Shown: piece after piece, positions 11,956 to 24,469 of the stretch
How positions within the stretch are numbered: position 1 is the stretch's first letter
Layout of the letters: every line of letters begins with the position of its first letter
Source: Auanema rhodensis
Taxonomy: Eukaryota; Nematoda; Chromadorea; Rhabditida; Rhabditidae
DNA: 64,000 nucleotides
Assembly (NCBI GenBank): GCA_964057225.1
Contig: OZ059900.1
Coordinates: forward strand, 10,364,501 to 10,428,500
Direction: 5' to 3'
Notes under the pieces: model-generated
The model's database searches: none
What the model saw: the letters and a program-made list of their open reading frames with translations, nothing else
Told to the model about the DNA's origin: nothing
Program-made: the position numbers and the translations under genes

Positions 11956-14900
11956 TTAGCTCTGAAATACATCAGAAGCTATCTGAAATAGTAAAATGAA
12001 TGAATATACTGAACATTGTAGTATAACCTACGTCTGCATTAAAATTGACATATGACGGATTTTCTTGAGGACCTAAACATTCAAAAAACATTAGCATCAC
12101 CTTTGATTAAATTGAAATTTGTAACTTACAGTCATTTTCATCTAAAGCTTGTGTTTCATTTGGAGATTGTTCTAACATCCATTCAAGATATGTTGCTATC
12201 ATTGTAAATGTTGGTCGTAAATCACGTTTTTCCTGAAAATACTTTGCTCCATGCTCAGATATAAATGCAACATGTTATCAATATTCTTGACATGTTATCT
12301 GACAACTGACCTGCCAGCAAGTAACCATAAGTACATAAATCTCTTCGGGACAGTTATGAGGAGCTTCCATTCTGTTATATAATCAAGTTAATAAATGTTT
12401 TGTTTTAATCAAAATGGATATGATAACAATAGTTTTACCTATATCCAGCTTTTAAGCATGTAAATAGCTGTTCCATTGCTATAGTTGGATAAGGAGTACC
12501 ACCTAATGTCATAATTTCCCACATTACAATGCCAAAAGACCAACTGTAAACAGATTTTTAATCATAGAAATGTGAATCAAGTCTTGTAATTAGCTTACAC
12601 ATCACTTTCTATTGTTGATATTTGGTTATCAAGCGTTTCAATAGCCATCCATTTGAATGGTAATCGTTCTTTACCCTTTTTTCTGAGATAAAAATCAAAT
12701 AACAAGAAAAATATATGTATCAGTTACCTGTAATAATCATTATATTTAACATCCTTAGATAAACCGAAATCCGAAACTTTCATCACAAAGTTGGCTGCAA
12801 CTAACACATTACGAGCTGCCAAATCACGATGTACAATCTATAAGTAAATTTTCCAATAAAATCATGAGGAAATATGTTTTTTGTACCTTTCGACTGGCCA
12901 TAAATTCCATAGCTTTTGCTATTTGGAATGCAAACTGCACTAGATGTCGTTGTGTCAAGTTCTCAATAACAGGCTTTTGCGTATAACATGCTTTACGTGG
13001 TTCTAAATAATCTGTATAACCTCCGGTTTTTAGTTTTTCATCTTTAGGTCGATGTGCCCGCAGGAAATCTCTGAAATTTCATTCATGGCTCAGATTATTA
13101 ACTTCATCATACCTCAAGTTGCCATATTCGCATAACTCTAGTAATACGTATAGCGGGCCAACTCCTGAGCAACAACCAATCAAACGCAATATATTCTCAT
13201 GACAACCAATGATCTTGAACATTTCCATTTCTTGAACTAATGTGACAAGATCCTTTTCAGTTGCACTTGGCTTAACCTTCTTAACAGCTACAGGCATCTG
13301 TAATTTCAAACAGATTTTTGTAATATGATACTTATAAATTACCTCAAGCTCTTCGCCGCCAGCTTCTGGTGGCACACGTAATGTTGCTTTCCATACTTCT
13401 CCAAATGCTCCTGAACCGATAACTTCTTGTAACTGCAGGCGATCTCGTTCTATTTCCCAGTTTTGATCTGTCGAAACTTCATACTCATCAAGCATAGTTA
13501 GCTCCGAGCTTAATCGGAATCGTGTGCCTTTACGTTTAGGAGGATTTTGTTCCACAACCTAATTATTATAATAAATGAGCTATAGAAACCGTATATACAT
13601 AATAGAGCTTACTTGTACTTGATAAGATGCTGGTTGTTCTCGCCATTCACCATTACTATGCGTTTTATGCGTAACAATGATCTAAAAATTAAAAAATATT
13701 ATGGAAAATAAGAAATTATTTACCTTTTTACGTTTTCTAATAAGTGCCTCATTCTCTAAGAAATGTTTTTTCTTGTAGTACGTGATACATGTTATATATG
13801 CAACACCTAATCCAACTAATATTGAAATACTCACAATGACAAAAGCAATTAAAACTGAAATATTCAATAATATAATCAATAATAATGTTTTATTAATATT
13901 ACTTATCCACCATATAGTTAACTCTGATTCAACTGATCCCGTGGGAATTTCAAAATCCATGAAATCATTAACAAATAAAGTTGCATTAGCCATTGCCTGT
14001 CATATTATTAATTATATATAAGATGTAAGAAATAGAACTTACTAAACCGAGTGTATTTCCTGTTATACAAGCATATACTCCTTGATCATCAGTTGATATA
14101 TGCTCAATTAATAATGTTGATTCATCACGATCTTGCACTATAGTTGCACGCTAAAAAAGAATTTAACTATGAGTCAGCATAGTTCAATAAGCAAGAATTC
14201 ATTAAAAAAAACAAATATTATAACAAAGCGCGAAATAACACCGTACCTCAAAATCGGTTAAATCTTGATATACATATTTTTCGGGTGAATCATATGATGA
14301 CTCGTATGATCGCTGATTTTCAGATCGAATCATACGTGCCCATACAATATGTGGTGCTAAATCTGATATAACTTTACATCGAAATCTGGCAGTTGAATTC
14401 ACATTAACCTAGAAAAAAAAGTGGGAACATGATGAATGTGTTTAAAGTACAGCAAGATAGTTAGCAGAGCCTGCGCTACTTACCGTTTGATTGACAAGCA
14501 CATTTGGAATAATTAATGGTGGTGATCTCATTCGACTTATAATTTTTACGTGGAAAGTTCGGTTAACTGTTCCAATTTCGCTCCAAATCTTGAAGAAGTG
14601 AATAAAGTGTATTTATCACAAACGAAAGAATTTGATATACCTCGCATACATATTTCCCAGAATCATCTGTAGATGCATCTTCAAGCTCTAAACTCCATTT
14701 GCGAATACGATATTCAGATCCTGATCCACGGGGTGAATCCTGTACAATTAGAGCATCATTTTTATGCCAAATAACCTATAAACTCAATCATTAGCAAAAA
14801 CTCAATTATATTTCATCTCACCATAGGTTCAGGATAGCCACCGGCTTTACAGCTCAACCGTACTGTTCTACCTGCTGGAGATGCAACATGTCGTTCCTGT

Positions 14901-16693
14901 TCATCAGAATCTTTGAAATACGGATGAACTAAACATGAACAAATTAGAATAATCATTTAAGAAATTGTAAAACCAATATTACCTTGCTGATGAGGCCGTA
15001 ACACTGCTTTCTCAACAATTTCGGGTGGAACACTAAAGTTAGAAAAGAACGTATTTTCACTTGTTGATTTCTCTAGACTACGAACTTCTACGGATTCATC
15101 TGTATCTTCTTCTTCGACAGTTTCGTCTACAATAGCTTCTGAAATACGATGGTATATTCATTTTCCAACATTTAGCTGATGCAATATATATAAATATCTA
15201 AGAACATGTTTTGAATCATGATCCAAAAGTTATCTGTCCTACCATGAGCACTCAGAAATTGTAAAGCTTTTTCATATTTTTCATCTTGGCTTAGCCGATT
15301 CCAATCAATAAACATAAATTTGATTATTGGAATCATATCAGTTGATACAAATGGTGTTATATCAATAAAGTCAGGTACTTTATCCTCAAGAATCCAGTTA
15401 ATCAGCTTGACAATATCTAAAAATTCAAATAAATTAACTAACCATTTTTTGTTGGTTCATTGAAATAATGTGATGAGATGGTGGACGGTATGGGTGGGAG
15501 AAGTGTTGAAGAGATTGGCAGCATTCCTTTCATCTCTGATGGTACGGATGCAAAACTCATATAAGCAGGCGCCGATGATGATACGGAGGATGTGGCATAC
15601 AGTGAATTAGGTGTGGTTGATGCTACATAGTTTTGTGTCATGCCATCAGACGCAGTTTGTAAACTCAATGGCCGACCATACTTATCACATGGAGGATTGA
15701 CACACGTGGTATACATGCGAGTTATCTTTTTTTGTTTTGTTGGATATCTTGTTAGGTATTTTGCACACAAAGCTTCATTAACTTTCGTTACGTCCACATC
15801 AGAACGACGAATTTTCGAAAGTTGCCATTCACACAGACATTCAAATGGTACAACCGTCTGAGATATGCCGAGATTCAAAAAGTACTGACAAAAATCTGAA
15901 ATGAGTCACTCACAACATGCACATCATGCATGAAAGTTTTGAAATTTCTTCACGATTAAGCAGAGAATAAGAAATTTTACATAAAATCAAATTTCAAAAC
16001 ATCTTTTTCATGCAGATTTGGGAAGAAATATCACACTAAACATGCGCATAATAGGCTTACCGATGATTTCAACTGTGAAATTACGTTCAATCGATCCAAC
16101 CTGATTACTAACTTTACATGTCCACAAACCCTAGAAATAGAAATAATTAAATGAGAATAGCTTTTTTCGTTTTTCTTTAATTTTTTGAATTAAGTAAAAG
16201 CAACTTTTAATCAAAAAATGCATTAAAATTTGATGAATGTTCGTCTTCTTCAATGTCGTAAAAACAAAAAAATGTTCACTTTGATGTTGACCTTACCTGG
16301 TCTGATACTTCAACTTTACGTATTTCTAATGTCATATGTTTACGACTTTCCCGAAAACGATTAGTCTTGATTTTCCGGGGCTCCACAACTTCTCCGTTAC
16401 GATACCAAGTAACAGCAGCTTCTGATTTTGATAAAGCATAGCAAGATAGTTTAACCTGAGTTAATTGAACGCATCAATTAGAAGGCATATGCAAAGAAAA
16501 ACTTACCTTATCGCCTAGGTATACTTCATGAATTTGCTTTTCAAACGTTTTAAACCTCGGTACGCCATCTGAATTGAGATGTTCATATGTAATTCAAAAA
16601 ATGAAGCAATAGGTGGTTACCTCGGAAGAGATGTGGTGGTGTAGCCAATAATATAGGAAATATCACCAAAAATTGGAAAAGCAAATATTTCAT
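11956..16693 (-). CDS. egl-15: Fibroblast growth factor receptor-like tyrosine kinase (EGL-15 type)
   Basis: Twenty-four exons, 1073 residues. Exons 5' to 3': 16693-16621, 16568-16507, 16455-16297, 16130-16061, 15895-15443, 15416-15243, 15138-14983, 14928-14822, 14775-14641, 14588-14484, 14408-14247, 14150-14043, 13996-13724, 13681-13613, 13558-13343, 13297-13113, 13070-12887, 12837-12728, 12682-12599, 12543-12439, 12371-12311, 12232-12130, 12072-12032, 11982-11956. Layout: signal peptide (1 to about 18), Ig domain 1 (about 25-121), a 150-residue cysteine-containing insert, an acid box ([10 protein letters not shown]), Ig2 and Ig3 (about 383-588), transmembrane segment (about 625-655), and the kinase. 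The kinase has P-loop GSGAFG, VAVK Lys780, HRDLAARN with Asp902, DFG Asp920, and twin activation-loop tyrosines [19 protein letters not shown]. This plan is that of an FGF receptor signalling through Ras/MAPK. The tail ends in YVNF, a Grb2/SEM-5 SH2-type site. Acceptor-like AGs lie about 29-36 bases before the ATG. The symbol rests on architecture, not on a search. Confidence 0.92.
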
Positions 16694-19600
16694 TATTATA
16701 GCAACATTCTTCTTGTTTCAACTGTTACTAAACAATGTTTTTAATAATTATAACAAGAAAGATTGACATAAAAACAAATAACATTAATTTAAATGGCTAA
16801 TAAAATAAGAGTTTAAATGCTGGTACATGAAATTGACACAAAATCATTAACATGATGACTGATTAGTCGAGAAAACAAGAAAACATGACTCGATATTACA
16901 AGAAAAAACATGATTTGACACTTATCAAACACAAAAATGACAAAAATATCACAGCGAATTGTAAGAAAACTATCAAAAGTTTGTCGCTTACTTAGTTTTT
17001 TTTTCTTTTAAAATGTTTTAAAAGAAATAATTAGATAGGAAATAAGTGAAAACTATACGTTAAATGGAACATATTATTTAAAACTTTAAATTTATAATAA
17101 ATACATCATTTATTGATTAGTTTAATAATAAATTGATAAAAATTGAAAATAAATTAAAAAAGTAAATATGAAAAATAATTATATTTCAGGTATTCAATAG
17201 AGATACGCTGATTATATGAAGAAATGAGAAAAAAAGTTGAAAATTTCTCATATACAGATAGATAGATGGATAGATAAAACCAATAGCAATTGTCGATGAT
17301 AATTGATTGTGATCGATACGAGAGGCTGAAAATGGAAAATTGTCATCTTTCTCTCGATCTTATTCTCAATATGATGGTTTTCTCGATGACAGACATGCTT
17401 ACTTCGTTGTTCTTCGCTTCTCGTTGTATTTCTCTTTCTCTCTCGCTTTGCCTCTCTTTTCCTTTTTCTCATTTACTTTCATGAATCTTGAAATTGTCTC
17501 TAACGTTTACCCTATCTCATCATGTTCTCCATAATTTCTAATGATTTTCTTTCAAATGTTTGCATCATGCTACTCTATCTCTCTCTTCTTCACTTCATCT
17601 CTGACACGCTATCGTAGTCAATCATGAATATCATCTTCATTTACTTTTTCAATTAATGTATATATTCTCTCCGCATTCCGTAATCTCTTGCGTTAACTAC
17701 GACACCAACATCTTCATCATAATCATAGCTTTCATCTCCTTTACCACACATGTTTCATCAATTAATTAGCAAAAGCATTGTGATTTTCGACTCGTTCACA
17801 TGTTTTCACCTTTTCCTTAAAAAGTTTTCAATTTTTCTTAACGCTTCCTCGATAAAACTGTGCTCCCCAATCGCCTTGAACGTCTTCATTCATTTATCTG
17901 CAAATCATTGCTCAATGTCACAACTGTACTTGCTATGGCTGCCTTCACAATTCCAGTTTGAGTCAATATCATTTCAAGACCATTTTGACCCTGTTGGTGC
18001 GTGTGTGTCTTTACACAGTTGTTTTATTATCATCTAACAATTAAACGTCAGTTGAGTATGAATAGATGCCAGCTAAGAAAGTGAGAGAGACTTATAATGA
18101 GAGGTAGCAGATACTTTACTACGAATGGTGATTACTACACAATCATGTATGAAAACTCTTAGAATATCTTGTTTGCATCACATCGCAATACACCTGGGAG
18201 TAGAAGGCATTGCGATCTTTGTGATTTATAAGCATTAAGTTAATCTATTTTCTAACCAGATCGTAGACATTCTTCTCCTCTCCTTCTCCTCTTGTCTAAA
18301 CCGCTCCCTATTTCTATTGTCTATTGATTATTCACATATAAAACTTTCTCTTGAAAATCAGGCTAAACAACATTTTTCAATTTGAAAAATAATAACTATT
18401 TCGAAAATAATGATTAAAATCAATTTGTAGAAAAAGAACAATATTATATACAATCAAGATATTTCAACTAATTGCCAACAGAATTGGAAATTAAAGTTCA
18501 TTCTCATAAAAATTAACCTTAAACATAGAAAAATTGAATGAAAACATGTTGGAACAAGAAAACTTTGTAATTCAGTTGTCGAAAGTCTACATGAGAAATG
18601 AAAAATCAATTGAAAATCATAAAAATGATCATGAATTATAAGAAAATATAAAATTATTAATATTATCTTAAATAATTATAGAATATTATTATATAATATG
18701 TTATAATCTAATTGAAATATAGTATAATAGTGTTTGGGTTTCAAATATTTGGATTCAATATGAAAAGCATCCATCCATCCGGTGGTGAACAAGATTGAAA
18801 AACAAAGTGCATCGTCATAAACGATATCATTACATCAATGCAAGATAATATCAGCTAATATAGCATAGTCTAGCATCAATAGTACATCCAAAAATCATAG
18901 CCGAGGTCAATATGCAACTACTGCGAGTTGAGCGCACAAGGGGTCACATACATCGTACCATATGGTTATCAGCGATATATCTGTGTTTACGAATAGTATA
19001 TGTCTACGAGCCAAGTTTTATTTAAATTCTACGTATAATACAGACATACATAGATGCACATTTTGTATATTTAAACTTATTTATTATTACATATGCTATT
19101 AGCGTATGGTTAATGATGAAAATCTCTCAAATTATATGTTTATTACAGAGATGTACTTCGGTTACTCAATTTTATGATGTCTGAATAACAGTTGAGAGTA
19201 AACTATATCAAAATAATTAAATGTACTAATATATAAGAAATTTTAAAAATGTTTTCTGATATCTTAGTATAAGATGAATTGTTATTATTTCCAGATATCA
19301 TAGTTTGATCAATTACAGCTGCTATAAAACTGAATAAAATGTATAAAATTATATATTATAAATAGCAAATGCTTCATAATTTTGTTATTTTGACTTCAAA
19401 TTTTTTTCTGATATATTTTGTTACGAAGAATAGAAGTGTGATGTCTTTTAAATTTCACCAAAAAAGTGTTATTCTAAATATGCTTGTGTTGAATGTTATA
19501 AATTATTATAATTAAATTCATCTAACAATGTTTATTTTTATCGCAAACCAACAATTTTCTTATTCAACTGTTAAATTATTAATTAAAATTATATAAATAG

Positions 19601-19864
19601 ATATTTAAACTAAGTAAAAATGTTGTTCAATCAAGAGAATTATAAGAAAATACATGTAAATTCTACATGTTTATCGTTTATATGAAATAATATATTTTGC
19701 ATATTAGAAGACATGAGTTAGTAATGTGAGAAAATGCTTAGTGCTTGAAGAAACACAAAGTGATGATGGTAGATTCTGATGTAGATTGTCATGGCGGTGA
19801 AATGGAAACACTGTCATATTGCTTAATGGATTGATGATCTCTCTGAATACATTTTATAATTAGT
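16694..19864. other. Intergenic, upstream of the FGF receptor
   Basis: About 3.2 kb of AT-rich DNA. Pyrimidine-rich CTCTCTC patches (around 17420-17480 and 17570-17600) create Ser/Leu-rich or Arg-rich frames on the two strands that have no coding support. The half nearest 16.7 kb probably contains the FGF receptor promoter; the half nearest 19.8 kb holds the 3' UTR of the next minus-strand gene. No RNA gene seen. Confidence 0.5.
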
Positions 19865-22510
19865 TTATATACTAACTATGTTCTTTTTCACCGTTATCTT
19901 AAGGTAGCATAGATAAATAGTCTCCAAGACTACAATAATGCCGAGAAACCCAATAATCAAATAATATACTTGAGTAATTGAATCATTATTAGATGTGCAA
20001 TACACATTATTCTCTAATAATTCTTGCGGCATTATTTCTGCTACTGATTCTCTTACATTCAAATCTTCGTTCACAGTATTTATTGCTATTACAGATGAAT
20101 CAGTTGTTTGTTCTTGTGCTAAAACAGATGTTTCATCTTAAGCTTATCAAAGCACAATACCTCTTTCTTGCATTTCTCGCACTTCTTTGCCATGTTGTAA
20201 CATTTTTCGAATTTCATGACCATTTTTGAAAAATTCTCGAATATCTTCACCGTTTCTCACCATTTCGCGAATGTCTTTAGCCTTTTTCAATAGTCTTTCT
20301 CTTTCTGAATCATAATGCAATTTTTCGTTATCATCTTCATCAGTTGTAATATTTTCTACTTCCTTCTGAACGTTTGTTTCTAAAATAAGCATCAGTTTTA
20401 GGAAAGGTTTAACTTCATTCTCACCATTTTCAAAAGCTTTTGTTGTAGCTTCTTCGATATGAACAGCATTTAGCATAGCTGTTTCATTGTTCAAACTTTT
20501 TCGTATTTCCATAAACTTTTCGTACTCCTCATGAGATTGTGCTATGATTTCTCTATTCATTCGATCTATAAATATTATAAGTTAATTAAATTATATTACG
20601 ATGACGTTATGCTCTTACCACTCTGATATTTATTATATGGGCTTAATCGTTTATTAATGCGTTTAACTGTTCTTTCAATTTCTTCAAATTTATTTTCTAA
20701 ATTTATACAATTTGAATGAATAATTAATAATGGTATACATACCCTCATATACGTTTCCAAGAAACCTTCCAGCAATATCATATATTTCTTTGATTGTTTC
20801 AACTAAAATGAAAGACTAGTATTCATGATAATATTCAAAATGCTATTTTTATCATTAAACAAACCAATTGTTTGATTTTCTGACGTTTTCTCAAAGCATG
20901 CTTCATTCTTATATATACTCAAGCCAGATGTTACAGCTTGGTTCTTAGTTCTGAACTGTTCAAAGTTTTCTGGTCCACCTTGTTTGTCAGACAAATGTCG
21001 AAGTTCTATATTTAATTATTTATAATTATAGCATATAGACCTAATTATAATTGAACTACCGTATATTTTACCACCTCCTTGATAGTATCTAGGCAAATCT
21101 GGAAAATCTTCTTCTTGTACAGCTTTTGGATCTGGATGAAGATTAGTAAAAGTGGAAGAATAATAGTCTTTTTTACCTTCTGCTGTCCAATCAACTATTT
21201 TCTTTTCAGAAATATCTAGAAACAAATCTTTTATATAGAATTACATTACAGAAAGTAGTTTTTGACAAAATTAAGAATAATATACCTTTAACTAATGGAA
21301 GTTTATTGCATTCAGTACTAGTACAGCAGCAATTAGCCATGATTTCTGTTCTATTTTTATTTTTCATATTTTCAAAATCAATATATGCTAAACACTGCAA
21401 TTATTAAAATAAACAAAAAAAAGTACAAATGGAACATGAAGATCATCTTACTGAAAATGGTCTGCTACACATTTCAATTGTCATCAAAGGCACATTTACT
21501 CCAGATGATTCAACTGGTGTAATTTCCCGCGTATGAATCTAAACAAGTCAGTTGAGCATGACATAATTTGAATTTCATGTCTGCTTACATTAACTTTAAA
21601 CGTCGAATAGCATATCGGAAATGTGAGTGGAGCTTTCGTTGAATGAACTGCAATCATATTTTTTCCTTTCGGTTCACCACGCTCACTAATCTGCCAATTG
21701 AATTTCATGAAATGTATAAGAAGTATCTGTTTCAAATCATACAAAGCATCTTATAAGTGGTAGTCCACGATAAAATTCGCTGCCGAAAAATCCATGGTAA
21801 TAATGAAGAACTATGTTGGTTTCAGTATGTTCCAAATATTTATTGAATACTTCTTCAGACTAAAACTTTTTTTTTCTCAGTCAACTCTTCTACTAGGCTA
21901 ACCATATCATAATTTTGTTTTTGAATCATATCATTCATGAGTAGATAGTCAGAGTGATTTGAACAAAATTGTCCTATAATATTCTATATGTTTATAACAG
22001 TATAGCTGACTTGAATACTTTTTTCATTCACATTTAAATAATTTTTTATTAATTTAAGAATATAAATTTGAATTATATTAAAAATGTACTAATTTATAAA
22101 TCAAAAATGTTCGCTTAATCAGTTTTTATCTGAATAGACTAGAAAACAAAGATAAGACCATTTTCTAAATAATTTCATCAATCGAATAAAAATAATAACG
22201 TTCATGATTAAAGATCACTAATTGTACCTCGATAATAAAAACGATGATGATTTCTTAGTGGCTTGAACGGATGAAATATTCTGGGTTCACCACTAATGTC
22301 TGGCAAATTTGGTATATAATTGAAAATTCTGAAAGATGTTCCAAAGAATTTTTCTTGCGTTGAAGTATAAATATGGAAGTTGCTTGGCGACATACGATCT
22401 ACATCAGTATAAAGTAGATTATCGCAAGCACAGTGTATTCGGATGACAACTTGTAGAATACATAATATCACAAATAGCTGATGATCTGATGGTCGTATGC
22501 TTAACTTCAT
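19865..22510 (-). CDS. Type I membrane protein with CCC-x4-CN receptor-like ectodomain and decapeptide repeat
   Basis: Thirteen exons: 22510-22228, 21973-21903, 21859-21743, 21690-21589, 21538-21452, 21394-21286, 21215-21060, 21005-20865, 20802-20743, 20696-20619, 20565-20425, 20379-20161 and 20136-19865; 611 residues. The start gives a signal peptide (LFVILCILQVVIRIHC core) and lies 12 bases after a TTTCAG acceptor. The ectodomain is cysteine-rich and ends with NCCCTSTECN (Cys242-244, Cys249). This pattern is seen at the end of three-finger folds such as activin/BMP receptor ectodomains and Ly6/uPAR proteins. A long charged, partly coiled-coil stretch follows. It includes a 10-residue repeat at about 484-521 with units like DIREMVRNGE, DIREFFKNGH and EIRKMLQHGK. 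One membrane span (about 578-600) ends in an 11-residue cytoplasmic tail. No kinase or other enzyme domain is present. It may be a co-receptor or decoy, but that is inference; no family is firmly recognised. Confidence 0.75.
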
Positions 22511-24146
22511 GTATAGCAAAAACTGAAATTAGGAGATTTAGAACGGTAGAAAACTGGCTATGAATGAATCGGATTGTTCTGTTGAATTTTGAATAAAGAC
22601 TATAATGAGTTTGAAGAAAATGAAGGTATAACCAGACTTATATACTATTAAAAATTAATTATTCAATATATTAGATATAACAATAAAAGTTAAATTAGAT
22701 TTAGTTCATTTTAAAAATAGAATCTCAAACAGATCATAGAAAAGGTAGACGATAACTGGGAGCAATAAGACCACAGTTTAGGGTTGAACATGAACACTTG
22801 AACACAGACTACATTTGATATAATATTCCATAAATAGTAATTGAATTGTTAAGTTTTGGTTATGTTTTAGTTAAAATGAAATGTTTTCATACCCATATTC
22901 AGAATATTAGCAAAATGTTTAAAAACTTATAAATTGAAGGAAAACTGTTTGGAATCAATAATTCAAACTGTAAGTATCAAAGCACAGACACTTAAGTTTC
23001 TTAGAAACTACAAAAAAAAACATTTTCAGCTTGAAAATAGGTTAATATTAAAGTGATGTAACAATTAATATATATTACATCATACAGATGAAGTTACCTT
23101 TGTAAGAACTGCTATATGAAATCACAGAATGCAGTGTTCTCCTAGCACAATCAGTCTATAGTGGGCGGCGTAGTTCATGCGCATAATAGATCACTAACGT
23201 TCAAAATGTGTAAGTGAAATAGCGCCCTTTTTTCTTTCCTGATTTCAAAGTTCTCTTGTAAATTTATGTATTATTATCTCACTACATTATTGTTTCTATT
23301 GTTTCATTCAGTTTATCAATACGGTCGCAAAATGATATTTGGCTTCATAAACGTATGAGTATATCAATTTTTCTCTGATTATGACGGCAATAAGATGCTG
23401 TTTATTATCAGAAATCATTGGCTCAGTCGATTATTCTAGTCAAAAAGTTAACGTTGCACATATTTTGATAAGAAATAGTTGAAGAAAGAAAAAGTATTCA
23501 TTTCAATCTAACATTAACAGTCCATGTGAATGTTATCTGAAGATAAAGCAAGCGGTAAGAGTTCATAGAGAACTTTGGTTTCGAAAAGAAATGTTTGAAA
23601 AATGCTGAATTTTATAATAAAAATGTGTACATATTTGGCTTTATATCATAATTTGCGTAGAGAAATAGATGGAAAATCATGAGATCATATGGATTGTTCA
23701 AACTTGAGACGACAAGCGTATGAGGTTTTAAAGAAAAAATGAAACTAATTGGTATGGGGAGCAAACACTTAAATGGAAGGAAATTGCAGATTGGGGAAAA
23801 AGACAAACTTTCTATTGATCTTGATATAGATTTTAATCTTCTTTTCGTGCAAACGACTGAGTTGCAATTGATAAAATCTTGTTTTCTAAAACAGTTTGCT
23901 CAAAAACAAATGAATCTCAAGCAGCTAAGAACTAAAGAAAAGGAGAAGAGAAGCGGAGATGATAAACAGCATATTTAGATGACAATAGTAAGAACAGATA
24001 CACGAGATGAAGAAAGAGTTTCATACAGGAAGTGATTTTGGCTAGTTATGGCGGGAAACGTGACATAGTGGCGGTTTATGGAAATAGCATGTAGAAGCTT
24101 TTCGGAGTTGATTTTCTTCGGACGATCCTAATCAGTTTGGATAGTC
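22511..24146. other. Intergenic
   Basis: About 1.6 kb, AT-rich. Short GC-rich words (GGGCGGCG near 23161, AGCGCCC near 23221) lie about 650-700 bases upstream of the preceding minus-strand gene and might be promoter elements. A 79-residue lysine-rich open frame on the plus strand (23739-23978) lacks splice sites or domain character and is not called. Confidence 0.45.
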
Positions 24147-24469
24147 TTATCTTCCAAGCTTCGGAACCTGAAACAGTTTATGCATATGTCTGAATTCAAA
24201 TCCTTTGGAGATTAATACCTGAAGACTCCATTGATTTTCAACTTGCGGTGGGATACCAGGCGATGCAATCGTAGGATGATCAGCTCCGCAAACAGAGGTT
24301 GGTTCGATAACTGAAACATATCCAAAATATGCATTTCATTCAGACAAATTTCATTAATTGTTAATGTGAAAACGCAGAATTAGTTTGTTTTTGTAGCAAC
24401 ATTACCATTGATCCTAACATCAGGTTTCGGAGTAAATGCTTCACGTACACAAGAACACAAGCAGCCCAT
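24147..24469 (-). CDS. Small protein with MGCLCSC lipidation-type N-terminus
   Basis: Three exons: 24469-24406, 24310-24219 and 24167-24147, with consistent phases and good splice sites, giving 58 residues. The ATG lies two bases after a TTATTTCAG acceptor. The product begins MGCLCSCVREAF: Gly2 with neighbouring cysteines is the pattern of N-myristoylation plus palmitoylation, which would hold it on the inner face of a membrane. The rest is a short Pro-rich segment (SPGIPPQVENQW) ending VPKLGR. No domain is recognised. The call rests on three clean, phase-compatible exons bounded by consensus sites. Alternatively these exons are the 5' part of a longer gene whose stop I have read correctly but whose other isoforms lie elsewhere. 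Confidence 0.5.

Noticed and set aside
16940-16975. TATCACAGCGAATTG, sharing a seed with the miR-2 family
   Set aside because: No complementary arm forming a precursor hairpin was found within about 80 bases.
17248-17534. Arg/Lys-rich (minus) and Ser/Leu/Phe-rich (plus) open frames
   Set aside because: Translations of a CT-rich low-complexity tract.
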